A stretch of 33,429 bases of DNA from an uncultured bacterium (GTDB lineage Bacteria > Verrucomicrobiota > Kiritimatiellia > RFP12 > UBA1067): contig CACZHC010000021.1 in NCBI GenBank assembly GCA_902780865.1, positions 1-33,429 of the forward strand, given 5' to 3'. Within the stretch, counting starts at the first letter, position 1. Each line of letters starts with the position of its first letter. Positions 6,793 to 14,043 of this stretch are shown in pieces. A program made the position numbers and the translations under genes. Under the pieces are notes generated by a model that saw only the letters and a program-made list of their open reading frames with translations, ran no database searches and was not told the origin of the DNA.

Positions 6793-7482
6793 ATGTTGAA
6801 GATCGATGTCATAAGCGTCCAGCCGAAGATGTTCGCGGGGTTCCTCACGGAATCCATCGTAGCGCGCGCCGTCGCGAAGGGCGCATGCGAGGTGAACATC
6901 GTCGACCTGCGCGATTTCGGCGAGGGCCGCTGGCGCAAGGTCGACGACACGCCGTATGGCGGCGGGCCTGGCATGCTGATGAAGTGCGGCCCGTGGTTCG
7001 AGGCAGTCGAGTCGCGCGTTGGCTCTGGCGATTGTGCACCTGGAACGCGCGTCGTCATGACCTCTCCCTCTGGCCGCAAGTTCACCCAGCGCGACGCCGA
7101 GGAACTGTCGCGCGAAAGCCATGTCGTTTTCATGTGTGGCCACTACGAGGGCTTTGACGCGCGAATCGACACTCTCGCGACCGATGCGTTTTCCGTCGGT
7201 GACTTCGTGATGACTGGCGGCGAACTTGCCGCGGCCGCGATGGTGGATTCGATTGTTCGTCTTCTCCCCGGCGTTCTCGGCGGCGGACCTGCCGCGACAG
7301 CGTCAGAGAGCTTTGGGCGCGACGGGCTTCTCGAGGCCCCGCAGTATACTAAGCCCCCGGAGTTCCGCGGCATGAAGGTGCCGGAAGTGCTTCTTTCCGG
7401 CGACCACTCGAAGATTGAGGCGTGGCGAAAGTCCGAGGCCCGCCGTCTCACCGAAAAGGAAAGGCCAGACTTGCTGCGATGA
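6793..7482 (+). CDS. trmD: tRNA (guanine37-N1)-methyltransferase
   Basis: A 229-residue TrmD, the SPOUT-class enzyme that makes m1G37 in tRNAs and prevents frameshifting. Family motifs are present: DTPYGGGPGMLMKC near residues 54-67, the knot motif MCGHYEGFDARID and SVGDFVMTGGELAA. The C-terminus (PPEFRGMKVPEVLLSGDH...W) is typical. It is somewhat shorter than E. coli TrmD, mostly at the C-terminus. It follows rpsP-rplS but has its own leaderless promoter beyond the terminator. Its stop overlaps the start of the downstream glycosidase by ATGA (7479-7482), an unusual operon partner for a tRNA modification gene. Confidence 0.96.
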   Translation: MLKIDVISVQPKMFAGFLTESIVARAVAKGACEVNIVDLRDFGEGRWRKVDDTPYGGGPGMLMKCGPWFEAVESRVGSGDCAPGTRVVMTSPSGRKFTQRDAEELSRESHVVFMCGHYEGFDARIDTLATDAFSVGDFVMTGGELAAAAMVDSIVRLLPGVLGGGPAATASESFGRDGLLEAPQYTKPPEFRGMKVPEVLLSGDHSKIEAWRKSEARRLTEKERPDLLR

Positions 7483-9056
7483 TTGCGTCACTCTTCCTCT
7501 CCGTCGCGATAGTCGCGCACGAACCTGGCTACTATACCTCGCTCGCCAACCACGTCGGCCGCTGGCTCAAGGACCAGGATATTGCCGCCGAAGTCGTGAA
7601 GCCCGCCGAGATGCGCTCGAAGCTCGCGAAGGAGAAAGTCGCTTTCCTCGTCGGCTTCGAGTCTCCGACCGCCGACGAGATACAGACGCTCCGCAGTTTC
7701 CGCGACAGGGGCGGCAAGCTCGTCGTCTTCTATTCCGCCTCTCCGCAGCTCGGAGAGTTGATGGGTGTCCGGCCCGCGGGCTACAAGGCTGCTTCCTATC
7801 CCGGTCAGTGGAGTCGAATGAATTTTGCGGCGAATGCGCCGCCAGGAGCACCGACGGCGATTCTCCAGACTTCGACCGTCCTGCAGCGTGCCCTCCCGAT
7901 ACAGGGCAAGTCGCAGGTGATGGCTACATGGGTCGACAGAAACGGGAAGTCCACTGGCGACGCGGCGTGGATATCGTCGCCATACGGTTGGTGGATGACG
8001 CATGTCCTTCTCGCGGACGGCGACGAAGGCCTGAAGGCGCGTCTTTGCGCGTCGCTCGTCGGTTCCGTCGACTCTTCGCAGTGGAGTCCCGCGCGCGCAG
8101 CGGCGAAGGCGGACGCGGAGTTCAAGAACCTTCGTGCATACGCCGCGAAGCAGAAGCCGAGCCGCGGTGAGATACACGCGGTGTGGGACCATTCGGGCTG
8201 CGGGCTATATCCGGGGAACTGGCCGAAGACAATGAAGCTTCTCCGCGAGAGCCATGTCACCGATCTTTTCGTAAATGTCGCTGGCGCGGGATTCGCGCAC
8301 TATGGGTCAGATGTCCTGCCGCGCTCGAAGACTTTCCGCGAGGAAGGCGACCAGCTCGCGGCGTGTCTCGCCGCCGCACGAGGGGCGGGCATACGAGTCC
8401 ATGCGTGGATTCTCTGCTTCACGGCAACACGTGCTTCGCCCGAGACGATGGCGGCGTTCGACCGCAACGGCTGGCGGCTCAAGGCGACGAACGGAAAGAC
8501 GACCGAATATCTCGATCCCGCGAACGCGCTCGTCCGCGCGAGGATTCTCGCATCAATCGACGAGATACAGCGGCGGTATGCCGTCGACGGCATACATCTC
8601 GATTTCGTCAGGTGGGGCGACTCGGCGGTGAAGCCGAAGAACGCGGCTGATGTCGTCACGCGCTTTGTCGCAGATGCGCGCAGGCACGTGAAGCGCCCTA
8701 AGTGGCTGACGACGGCTGTATACGGAAAGCATCCGCAGTGCATCGGCTCGGTAGGCCAGGACTGGAAGGGGTGGCTGAACGCAAATCTCGTCGACTATGT
8801 AGTTCCGATGGACTACACCGAGTCGCCGGCCACTTTCCAGAGTCTGCTGGCGCTTCAGTCCGACACGCGCTCGCACGCGCAGAGGACGATTGTCGGCATA
8901 GGCGTCACTGCGAACGAGTCGCGTCTTGGCGCGCGCGAAGTGATCGACCAGGTGAACATGACGCGCCGCCGCGGTTTTGCTGGCAACGCGCTCTTCGATC
9001 TCGACACTACGCTCGAGAAGCGCATCCTTCCCTTCCTCCGCCTCGGGCTGTGGTAG
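7479..9056 (+). CDS. Secreted GHL10-type (family 10-like) glycoside hydrolase with N-terminal GATase-like domain
   Basis: A 525-residue secreted protein. A short signal peptide (LFLSVAIVA) is followed by an N-terminal domain of about 190 residues that resembles a class I GATase-like fold (EIQTLRSFRDRGGKLVVFYS). Residues about 225-525 form a GHL10/DUF187 TIM barrel: RGEIHAVWDHSG, AARGAGIRVHAWILCF, the YAVDGIHLDFVRW motif and DYVVPMDYTES. This family acts on polysaccharides or peptidoglycan-related glycans, substrate unknown. The ATG at 7479 overlaps the trmD stop by ATGA, and this start also leaves a proper signal peptide. No Shine-Dalgarno is obvious, so it is likely translated by coupling. 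Confidence 0.82.
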   Translation: MIASLFLSVAIVAHEPGYYTSLANHVGRWLKDQDIAAEVVKPAEMRSKLAKEKVAFLVGFESPTADEIQTLRSFRDRGGKLVVFYSASPQLGELMGVRPAGYKAASYPGQWSRMNFAANAPPGAPTAILQTSTVLQRALPIQGKSQVMATWVDRNGKSTGDAAWISSPYGWWMTHVLLADGDEGLKARLCASLVGSVDSSQWSPARAAAKADAEFKNLRAYAAKQKPSRGEIHAVWDHSGCGLYPGNWPKTMKLLRESHVTDLFVNVAGAGFAHYGSDVLPRSKTFREEGDQLAACLAAARGAGIRVHAWILCFTATRASPETMAAFDRNGWRLKATNGKTTEYLDPANALVRARILASIDEIQRRYAVDGIHLDFVRWGDSAVKPKNAADVVTRFVADARRHVKRPKWLTTAVYGKHPQCIGSVGQDWKGWLNANLVDYVVPMDYTESPATFQSLLALQSDTRSHAQRTIVGIGVTANESRLGAREVIDQVNMTRRRGFAGNALFDLDTTLEKRILPFLRLGLW

Positions 9057-9107
9057 TATATGCCTATGCAGGGCAAAGTCTAATATGCCGATGGCGCACA
9101 GCGATGC

Positions 9108-9385
9108 TAACTGGGAGAGACGGCGTCCCGCCGGTGACACTTGCTCGCGCCGCCAAGATGGCGGCTTCCCCAGTCAGGGCGCCGTTTGTTTGCGCCGCCA
9201 AGATGGCGGCTCCCCCAGTCAAGGCGGCACTAACTGGGAGAGACGGCGTCTCGCCGGCGATATCGGTTCGCGCCGCCAAGATGGCGGCTCCCCCAGTCAG
9301 GGCGGCGTTTGCTCGCGCCGCCAAGATGGCGGCTCCCCCAGTCAGGGCGGCACTAACTGGGAGAGCCGGCGTCTCGCCGGCGATA
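9108..9385 (+). repeat. REP/BIME cluster upstream of the RAYT gene
   Basis: Seven alternating palindromic units. The alpha type (TAACTGGGAGAGACGGCG then TCYCGCCGG) starts near 9108, 9231 and 9354; its CGGCG-TCC-CGCCG core is a hairpin. The beta type (GCCGCCAAGATGGCGGC, a 7-bp hairpin with loop AGA, then YCCCCAGTCA) starts near 9149, 9193, 9272 and 9317. Beta ends with CCCAGT and alpha starts with ACTGGG, so adjacent units also pair with each other. Order is alpha, beta, beta, alpha, beta, beta, alpha. It fills the gap between the GHL10 gene and the RAYT gene. Confidence 0.9.
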
Positions 9386-9417
9386 TTCCATATCTCTCTG
9401 CAGAATTCCCAGATGCC

Positions 9418-10023
9418 ATGAATTTGGCATCAAGCCACTTTTCTTCCATGCTTTCCCAAACCGAAGTAACCAAGCACAATCTTCCTCATTGGGGGCAAAG
9501 CGGAGTAATTGTTTTCATTACGTTTAGACTTGCAGATTCTTTGCCGACGAACCTTCTTGCGCAATGGCAGGCAGAACGCGATGAATGGATTGCCAAACAC
9601 CCTGAACCTTGGGATGTCATTGTTTCGCAGGAATATGCTGCGCAGTTTCCAAATAGGCTTGAGGAGTGGCTAGATGCAGGACATGGTGAATGCCTCCTTG
9701 GTGATGTGGCGCATCGGAAGATTGTCTCTTCTGCCTTGGAGTATTTTAACGGGGATCGTTACATTCTTCATTCGTATGTCGTCATGCCCAACCATGTTCA
9801 TGTCCTTATGGAGCTCAACGAACGGCGAGACTTGCAGAAGATTGTGCACAGTTGGAAAAGCTTTACCGCAAAGGGAATAAACCATTTGAAGGGATCAACT
9901 GGTACGATTTGGCAACGCGATTACTTTGATAGACTGGTGCGTAATGCAGAGCACTACGATAGGTGTGTTGCATATATTAGGAAGAATGTCAGAGCGGCTA
10001 GGTGTATTTTGAGACGTGCATAA
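9418..10023 (+). CDS. REP-associated tyrosine transposase (RAYT, Y1 family)
   Basis: A 201-residue HUH single-tyrosine nuclease of the IS200-like Y1 transposase superfamily. The HUH pair is His126-Val-His128 within VVMPNHVHVLMEL; WQRDYFDRLVR and YIRKN follow, with Tyr186 in the position of the RAYT nucleophile. FITFRLADSLP near residues 33-43 is the usual N-terminal beta strand. These enzymes bind and cleave REP hairpins and are thought to have spread them. It is flanked on both sides by REP clusters. Composition is unlike the neighbours: 25 of 60 GC in 9421-9480 versus 37 of 60 in 8941-9000. The upstream frame stays open through the repeats, but the ATG at 9418 lies just past them. Confidence 0.9.
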   Translation: MNLASSHFSSMLSQTEVTKHNLPHWGQSGVIVFITFRLADSLPTNLLAQWQAERDEWIAKHPEPWDVIVSQEYAAQFPNRLEEWLDAGHGECLLGDVAHRKIVSSALEYFNGDRYILHSYVVMPNHVHVLMELNERRDLQKIVHSWKSFTAKGINHLKGSTGTIWQRDYFDRLVRNAEHYDRCVAYIRKNVRAARCILRRA

Positions 10024-10027
10024 TACC

Positions 10028-10175
10028 TGCGCCGCCAAGATGGCGGCTCTCCCAGTCATGGCGGCTCTAACTGGGAGAGACGGCGTCCCGCCGGCGACAC
10101 TTGCTTGCGCCGCCAAGATGGCGGCTCTCCCAGTCATGGCGGCTCTAACTGGGAGAGACGGCGTCCCGCCGGCGG
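10028..10175 (+). repeat. REP/BIME cluster downstream of the RAYT gene
   Basis: Two beta and two alpha units alternate as beta-alpha-beta-alpha. The beta hairpin GCCGCCAAGATGGCGGC occurs at about 10030 and 10109. In this cluster CTCTCCCAGT and ACTGGGAGAG form perfect 10-bp inverted repeats between neighbouring beta and alpha units. The cluster starts 5 nt after the RAYT stop and ends at the stop codon of the sulfatase maturase gene (10178-10180). Confidence 0.9.
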
Positions 10176-10177
10176 TA

Positions 10178-11146
10178 TTAGCGTGCCGCGGCGAGGGTAG
10201 AGATGCGGTCGTAGAATTCCATCCGGTCGATCTTCGAGAGGTGGCGGACGCATTTCTTCGCCGCGAACTCCTGCGCGACGCGGCTTTCGCGAAGCTCGCT
10301 CCAGTCTCGTTCCATGATGTTGCCGAGAAGCGTCTCCTTCGTCACAAAGAAGTCGCAGGGATAGACGTCGCCGTTTCGCTCGACAACGACATGTCCGTCG
10401 CAGCGTCCAGCGAAGAGGCATTGCTCGGCGCGCCCGAACGTCGCGTACGAAAGCGCCGCGTCGATGTTGCGAACCGAGACGCGCCCCATGTCGCCGTCTT
10501 CGAGCCACGCGTCGAGAACGCCGCAGAGAAATCTGTCCCACTGCTGCGTCGAAATGCTCTCCAAGTGGTCGGTGTACTGCTGCCACTTCCCGCCAAGCTC
10601 GTCGCGAACATACCTGTAGATTTCCTTCGGCTCGTCGACATTGGACTTTGTCACGAGCGTCAGCACGTTGTAGTCGCAGCCCGCTTCCCTAAGCGCGCCG
10701 ATCCCGCGCATCACCTCTGCGTGTGTGCCGCGTCCGTCCGGCGTCGTGCGGTGCGCGTCGTGGATTTTCGCAGGACCATCGACGCTTGCGCCGACGAGCC
10801 ATCCTTCGTCCGCGAAGAACTTTGCCGCCTCGCGCGTCACAAGCGTCGCGTTCGTCTGTATCGAAAGCGAGAGGCGAAGTCCGTCTGGGAGGATTCTTTT
10901 GGCGAAGTTGTTTGCGCGGCGAAAGAAGTCGAGTCCCGCGAGCATCGGCTCGCCGCCCTGAAACGCGATGGAGAAAGAATCGAAGGGAAGCGAAAGGTAG
11001 CTTTCGACCATTCGCTCAAGGACGGCATCCGACATCTTCGCCGGGCCGTTTGGATAGAGCGACGCCTTGCCCAAGTAGAAGCAGTAGTCGCACGCGAGGT
11101 TGCACCTTGCGCCTACTGGCTTTACGAGAAGGGAGAAGGGCGTCAT
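10178..11146 (-). CDS. Anaerobic sulfatase-maturating radical SAM enzyme, C-terminally truncated
   Basis: A 322-residue anSME-family protein, the enzyme that oxidises a Cys or Ser of sulfatases to formylglycine. Cys15, Cys19 and Cys22 form the CX3CX2C cluster in VGARCNLACDYCFYLGK; AFQGGEPMLAG and SIQTNATL follow. Cys243, Cys249 and Cys264 with Asp265 (NGDVYPCDFF) give the first half of the SPASM domain, including the probable catalytic Asp. The CX2CX5CX3C motif and final Cys that complete the two auxiliary clusters are missing: after Cys299 the protein ends in a short tail, and its stop abuts the REP cluster. It overlaps the sulfatase gene by ATGA (11143-11146), so the substrate is probably that S-type sulfatase. 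Whether it is active is doubtful. Confidence 0.88.
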   Translation of the reverse strand: MTPFSLLVKPVGARCNLACDYCFYLGKASLYPNGPAKMSDAVLERMVESYLSLPFDSFSIAFQGGEPMLAGLDFFRRANNFAKRILPDGLRLSLSIQTNATLVTREAAKFFADEGWLVGASVDGPAKIHDAHRTTPDGRGTHAEVMRGIGALREAGCDYNVLTLVTKSNVDEPKEIYRYVRDELGGKWQQYTDHLESISTQQWDRFLCGVLDAWLEDGDMGRVSVRNIDAALSYATFGRAEQCLFAGRCDGHVVVERNGDVYPCDFFVTKETLLGNIMERDWSELRESRVAQEFAAKKCVRHLSKIDRMEFYDRISTLAAAR

Positions 11147-12672
11147 TTGCGAAGTCGTTCCTCGAGGATGCGCTCCATGTCGTGGAGTCTATCCTGTTGC
11201 TCTGCGAGACCGGAGAGGTCGTTCTTCTGGAACGGGTCTTCCACTACGTTGTAGAGACGGACTTTCGCTCCGCCCTCGCGTATCCTCGTCCGTAGCGCCA
11301 CATAGTCGCCGACTCTCAGCATCTGCTGGAGTCCGCGCACAGGCGCCTTTCTTGCCTCGAACTCGCGGAACGCCTCGGTTCCGCCGCCCCAAGGAAATTC
11401 ATACTGCGAATAGACGAGCGAGGGTTTGAAGGTAGTCGCGTTTCTTAGCTTGTCCCAACGCAAGAAAAGCGAAACGCCCTCTGACTCCTTCGGCGCAATC
11501 GTACATGCGACATCCGCGAGTGTCGCCATCCAGTCGTGGAATTGCGAAGGCGAGTCGTCTTTCCAGCCGCCCGGGATGCGCGCCGGCCAGCGGACAAAAG
11601 TGGGGACGCGCATCCCGCCCTCGAACACATCTCGCTTAAGTCCGTCGAACGGTCCGTTGGAACCGAAGAAGCGCGGGTCTGCGCCGTATTCGTCGGCAGG
11701 TCCGTTGTCTGATGTAAAGACGATCATCGTGTCGTTGTCGAGCCCGAGCCGCCTAAGCTCGCCCATGAAGTCTGCGAGCGCATTGTCGAGGCGCGTAATC
11801 GCCGTAGCGTATCTTGCGGCGTTTTCGGGGAGGTCGCGGTAGGCGGGATCGATCCACGTGTTGCGCACCGCGAGCGGCTCTGGTTCAAGCGGCCACTGTA
11901 CGCCCTCGGCTGGATACGGGCGTCCTGGGATGTGGAGGGGATGCTTTGTTTGAAGCGTGTCGTCGCTTTGCCCAGAACCGTGGATCGTGTTCATGGCGAG
12001 GTAGAGGAAGAACGGAGTGTCGCTCTTTTCGGTCGCATGGCGCGAGACGAGCTGCTTTGCCTTTGCGACGAAGAGATCTGTCGAGTAGATGCCTTTCGCG
12101 GAATCGGTTGCGTTCGTGCGGTTCTCCGTTATTCCCATGAATGCATTTCGTATATGTCCCTCGTAATGGTAATACGTATGCCCCGCCATGTGGTCGAGGA
12201 AGCCGTAAAAATAGTCGAAGCCGCGGTCGAGCGGATGCGAGGATACTCTCTCTCCCGATTCGCCGCCGCCGGCAACGCCCCACTTGCCGACGGCCCATGT
12301 CGCGTAGCCAGCGCCGTGAAGGACGGAGGCGAGGGTGTTCGTCTCGGAGAACGCCCTGTCGAAGCAGTTGTCGCGCAGAGAGCAGCACCCCTGGACACGG
12401 CCGGTGATCAGCGACGCGCGACTTGGCGCCGAGACTGGCGCGGCCGCGTAGTGCGCCGTCAAGACAACTCCCTCGTTTGCGAGACGGTCGAGGCACGGAG
12501 TGCGAAGTCGCGCGAGGACATTCGTCCGCGCGCTGCAGGTGAAGCCGACGTCTCCGAAACCGAGGTCGTCGGCCAGGATGAAGACGATGTTCGGCCTCGT
12601 GCGCGCAAGTGCGGCGATTGGAGCGATGGCCAATGCCGCAGCGATGACGATAATTCCAAGTGCTTTTTTCAT
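11143..12672 (-). CDS. Secreted serine-type sulfatase
   Basis: A 509-residue S1-family sulfatase with signal peptide (about residues 1-23, ending AALA). Metal ligands Asp35-Asp36 lie in FILADDLGFGDVG. The active-site signature is APVSAPSRASLITGR, so the residue converted to formylglycine is Ser81, not Cys. Further family motifs are WAVGKWG, FTSDNGP and KRDVFEGGMRVPTFVRWP. Serine-type sulfatases need a radical SAM maturase, and one is encoded next in the same operon. The ATG at 12672 is chosen because it overlaps the regulator stop by ATGA and begins the signal peptide. The substrate is unknown; the neighbouring GH16 suggests a sulfated polysaccharide. Confidence 0.93.
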   Translation of the reverse strand: MKKALGIIVIAAALAIAPIAALARTRPNIVFILADDLGFGDVGFTCSARTNVLARLRTPCLDRLANEGVVLTAHYAAAPVSAPSRASLITGRVQGCCSLRDNCFDRAFSETNTLASVLHGAGYATWAVGKWGVAGGGESGERVSSHPLDRGFDYFYGFLDHMAGHTYYHYEGHIRNAFMGITENRTNATDSAKGIYSTDLFVAKAKQLVSRHATEKSDTPFFLYLAMNTIHGSGQSDDTLQTKHPLHIPGRPYPAEGVQWPLEPEPLAVRNTWIDPAYRDLPENAARYATAITRLDNALADFMGELRRLGLDNDTMIVFTSDNGPADEYGADPRFFGSNGPFDGLKRDVFEGGMRVPTFVRWPARIPGGWKDDSPSQFHDWMATLADVACTIAPKESEGVSLFLRWDKLRNATTFKPSLVYSQYEFPWGGGTEAFREFEARKAPVRGLQQMLRVGDYVALRTRIREGGAKVRLYNVVEDPFQKNDLSGLAEQQDRLHDMERILEERLRK

Positions 12673-13871
12673 TGCATATTTGTCTTTCGATGGGTGGCTC
12701 TCCATGTCCGCATCGACATCCCAAAGCGCTTTCTGAAGAGCCGCTTGAGGTAGTCGGGGTTGCGGAATCCGCATTCCGCCCCTATCGTGAGAAGTTTCCT
12801 GTCCGTCTTCTCTATGCGATCGCGAACGGCCGCAAGGCGGATTCCGAGGATGGCATCCAGCACACTTTCGTTTCTCAATTGACGGAACCTGAGGTCGAGG
12901 AGGCTGCGTGAGATATGAAGCTGCTCTATGACGTCTGAGGTGCTTATGCCTTCCGTGGCATGCTTGCGTATGTAGTCCATTGCCGCGTTTACCACTGCGA
13001 CGGCGGGTGGCAGCGTGGTGGTCGAGGCGCGCGGCACAAGCGCCGCGCCGGGTATGCGAAGCTCGTGGGCGTCTGGCCGTTTCCCGCGAATCAGCGAATC
13101 GAGCGCGCGCGCGGCGGCGAAGCCGGCCTTCTCGAATCCCGGCAGTATGCTCGTAAGCGCGGGTTTCTCGCCCTGGCAGAGAAGCTCGTCATTGTCGCAT
13201 CCTATCACTGCCAGCGAAGTAGGCACTTTTATGTGCGCCACTCGGCAGGCCTTTACGACCTGGACGGCGAGAAGGTCGTTTGCGGCGAAAACGGCAGCAG
13301 GGCGAGGCAGACTTTTGAGGAAATCGACGAGCTCTTCGGTGCGCACTTGGATCCCTGCCTCGCCGGTCATATTGACCATCTCGAATTCCGATTCGGGAAA
13401 CTCGAAGAAGTTTGACCTTTTGTCGGCGTTCTCGAAAAAGGCGGCCTTGCGCTCGAGCGACCATGGGATTTTCGGCGGCGCGGGGATGAACGCATACGAG
13501 GCGAAGCGTCCGAGCGACTTGAAATGCTCCGCCGCGAGCCGACCAATCTCGTGGTTGTCCATCAGCACCGAGAGGCAGTTCGGCCGCTTCCCGATCTGCT
13601 GGTGCATGTTCTCGAGCACGAGTATGGTAGGGATTCGTTTTTTGAGAATCTCTTCGACGGCTGGAGTGTACGCGGCGAGGATGCATCCATCGAGGCCGCC
13701 GACAAGGAGTTCGCGGACTTCCGCATCCGTGAATGCGGTGCGCGAGCTTACTATGCGCAGATCCCAGTTCGTGCGAGTGTTCGCGTACTTTAGGACGCCT
13801 GCCACGCGCAGCCGACCATCGGGGCCGTTGGTCGGAATCGCCACCAGTATCTTGCGCTGCCTCGTCTTCAT
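12669..13871 (-). CDS. XylR/AraC-type transcriptional regulator with LacI-like sugar-binding domain
   Basis: A 400-residue regulator. Residues about 8-280 are a periplasmic-binding-protein-like sensor as in LacI/XylR (KILVAIPTNG, LGRFASYAFI, FAANDLLAVQVVKAC, SLAVIGCDNDELLC). The C-terminal 110 residues are an AraC-type double helix-turn-helix (GISTSDVIEQLHISRSLLDLRFRQ and IGAECGFRNPDYLKRLFRKRFG). The domain order is that of XylR-type sugar-responsive activators. The start at 13871 lies 6 nt from a -10 box; the reading frame is open further upstream, but the XylR-like homology starts here. It is first gene of the sulfatase operon (ATGA overlap) and divergent from the GH16 gene, which it probably activates. 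Confidence 0.9.
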   Translation of the reverse strand: MKTRQRKILVAIPTNGPDGRLRVAGVLKYANTRTNWDLRIVSSRTAFTDAEVRELLVGGLDGCILAAYTPAVEEILKKRIPTILVLENMHQQIGKRPNCLSVLMDNHEIGRLAAEHFKSLGRFASYAFIPAPPKIPWSLERKAAFFENADKRSNFFEFPESEFEMVNMTGEAGIQVRTEELVDFLKSLPRPAAVFAANDLLAVQVVKACRVAHIKVPTSLAVIGCDNDELLCQGEKPALTSILPGFEKAGFAAARALDSLIRGKRPDAHELRIPGAALVPRASTTTLPPAVAVVNAAMDYIRKHATEGISTSDVIEQLHISRSLLDLRFRQLRNESVLDAILGIRLAAVRDRIEKTDRKLLTIGAECGFRNPDYLKRLFRKRFGMSMRTWRATHRKTNMQ

Positions 13872-13877
13872 GTTTAA

Positions 13878-13886
13878 ATTATACCG
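13878..13886 (-). promoter_or_regulatory. XylR-sulfatase operon -10, predicted leaderless
   Basis: Minus-strand CGGTATAAT ends 6 nt before the ATG at 13871. It overlaps the first copy of the direct repeat at 13883-13900, so the regulator could block its own promoter. Confidence 0.65.
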
Positions 13887-13959
13887 AAATGGGGTTGTCT
13901 GAGCAACGGGATAACCGAAACGGATTGTCCAAAAGGTCGTGAAAAATTTGTCCGAAAAG
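13883..13959 (+). promoter_or_regulatory. Candidate XylR operator: repeated sites between regulator and GH16
   Basis: ACCGAAATGGGGTTGTCT (13883-13900) recurs as ACCGAAACGGATTGTCC (13914-13930), 30-31 nt apart. TTGTCCAAAAGG (13925-13936) recurs as TTGTCCGAAAAG (13948-13959), 23 nt apart and 10 of 12 identical. AraC-type activators commonly bind such direct repeats about two helical turns apart, just upstream of a -35 box. The last copy ends 14 nt before the GH16 -35. Binding by the adjacent regulator is inference. Confidence 0.5.
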
Positions 13960-13973
13960 CCGCGCGATATTCT

Positions 13974-14001
13974 TTGATTTATGCCGTAGATATGGTAATA
14001 T
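13974..14001 (+). promoter_or_regulatory. GH16 operon promoter
   Basis: TTGATT (13974-13979), a 16-nt spacer, then TAATAT (13996-14001) preceded by TGG. The leader of about 36 nt includes AAGGAG at 14030-14035. Confidence 0.55.
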
Positions 14002-14043
14002 CTCACTCGTTGCGAACACCTCTACACACAAGGAGTGCATAAA

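Noticed and set aside
8702..9421. Open frames rich in AAKMAAPPV and LTGRDGV peptides near 9108-9400 and 10016-10200
   Set aside because: They are translations of the REP repeats, not genes.
9108..10175. Possible CRISPR array
   Set aside because: Units are palindromic, irregularly spaced and of two types, with no unique spacers of constant length and no cas genes.
10178..10290. Frameshift hiding the missing maturase C-terminus
   Set aside because: The two other frames downstream of Cys299 contain no CXXC-type cysteine cluster, so a simple frameshift does not restore it.
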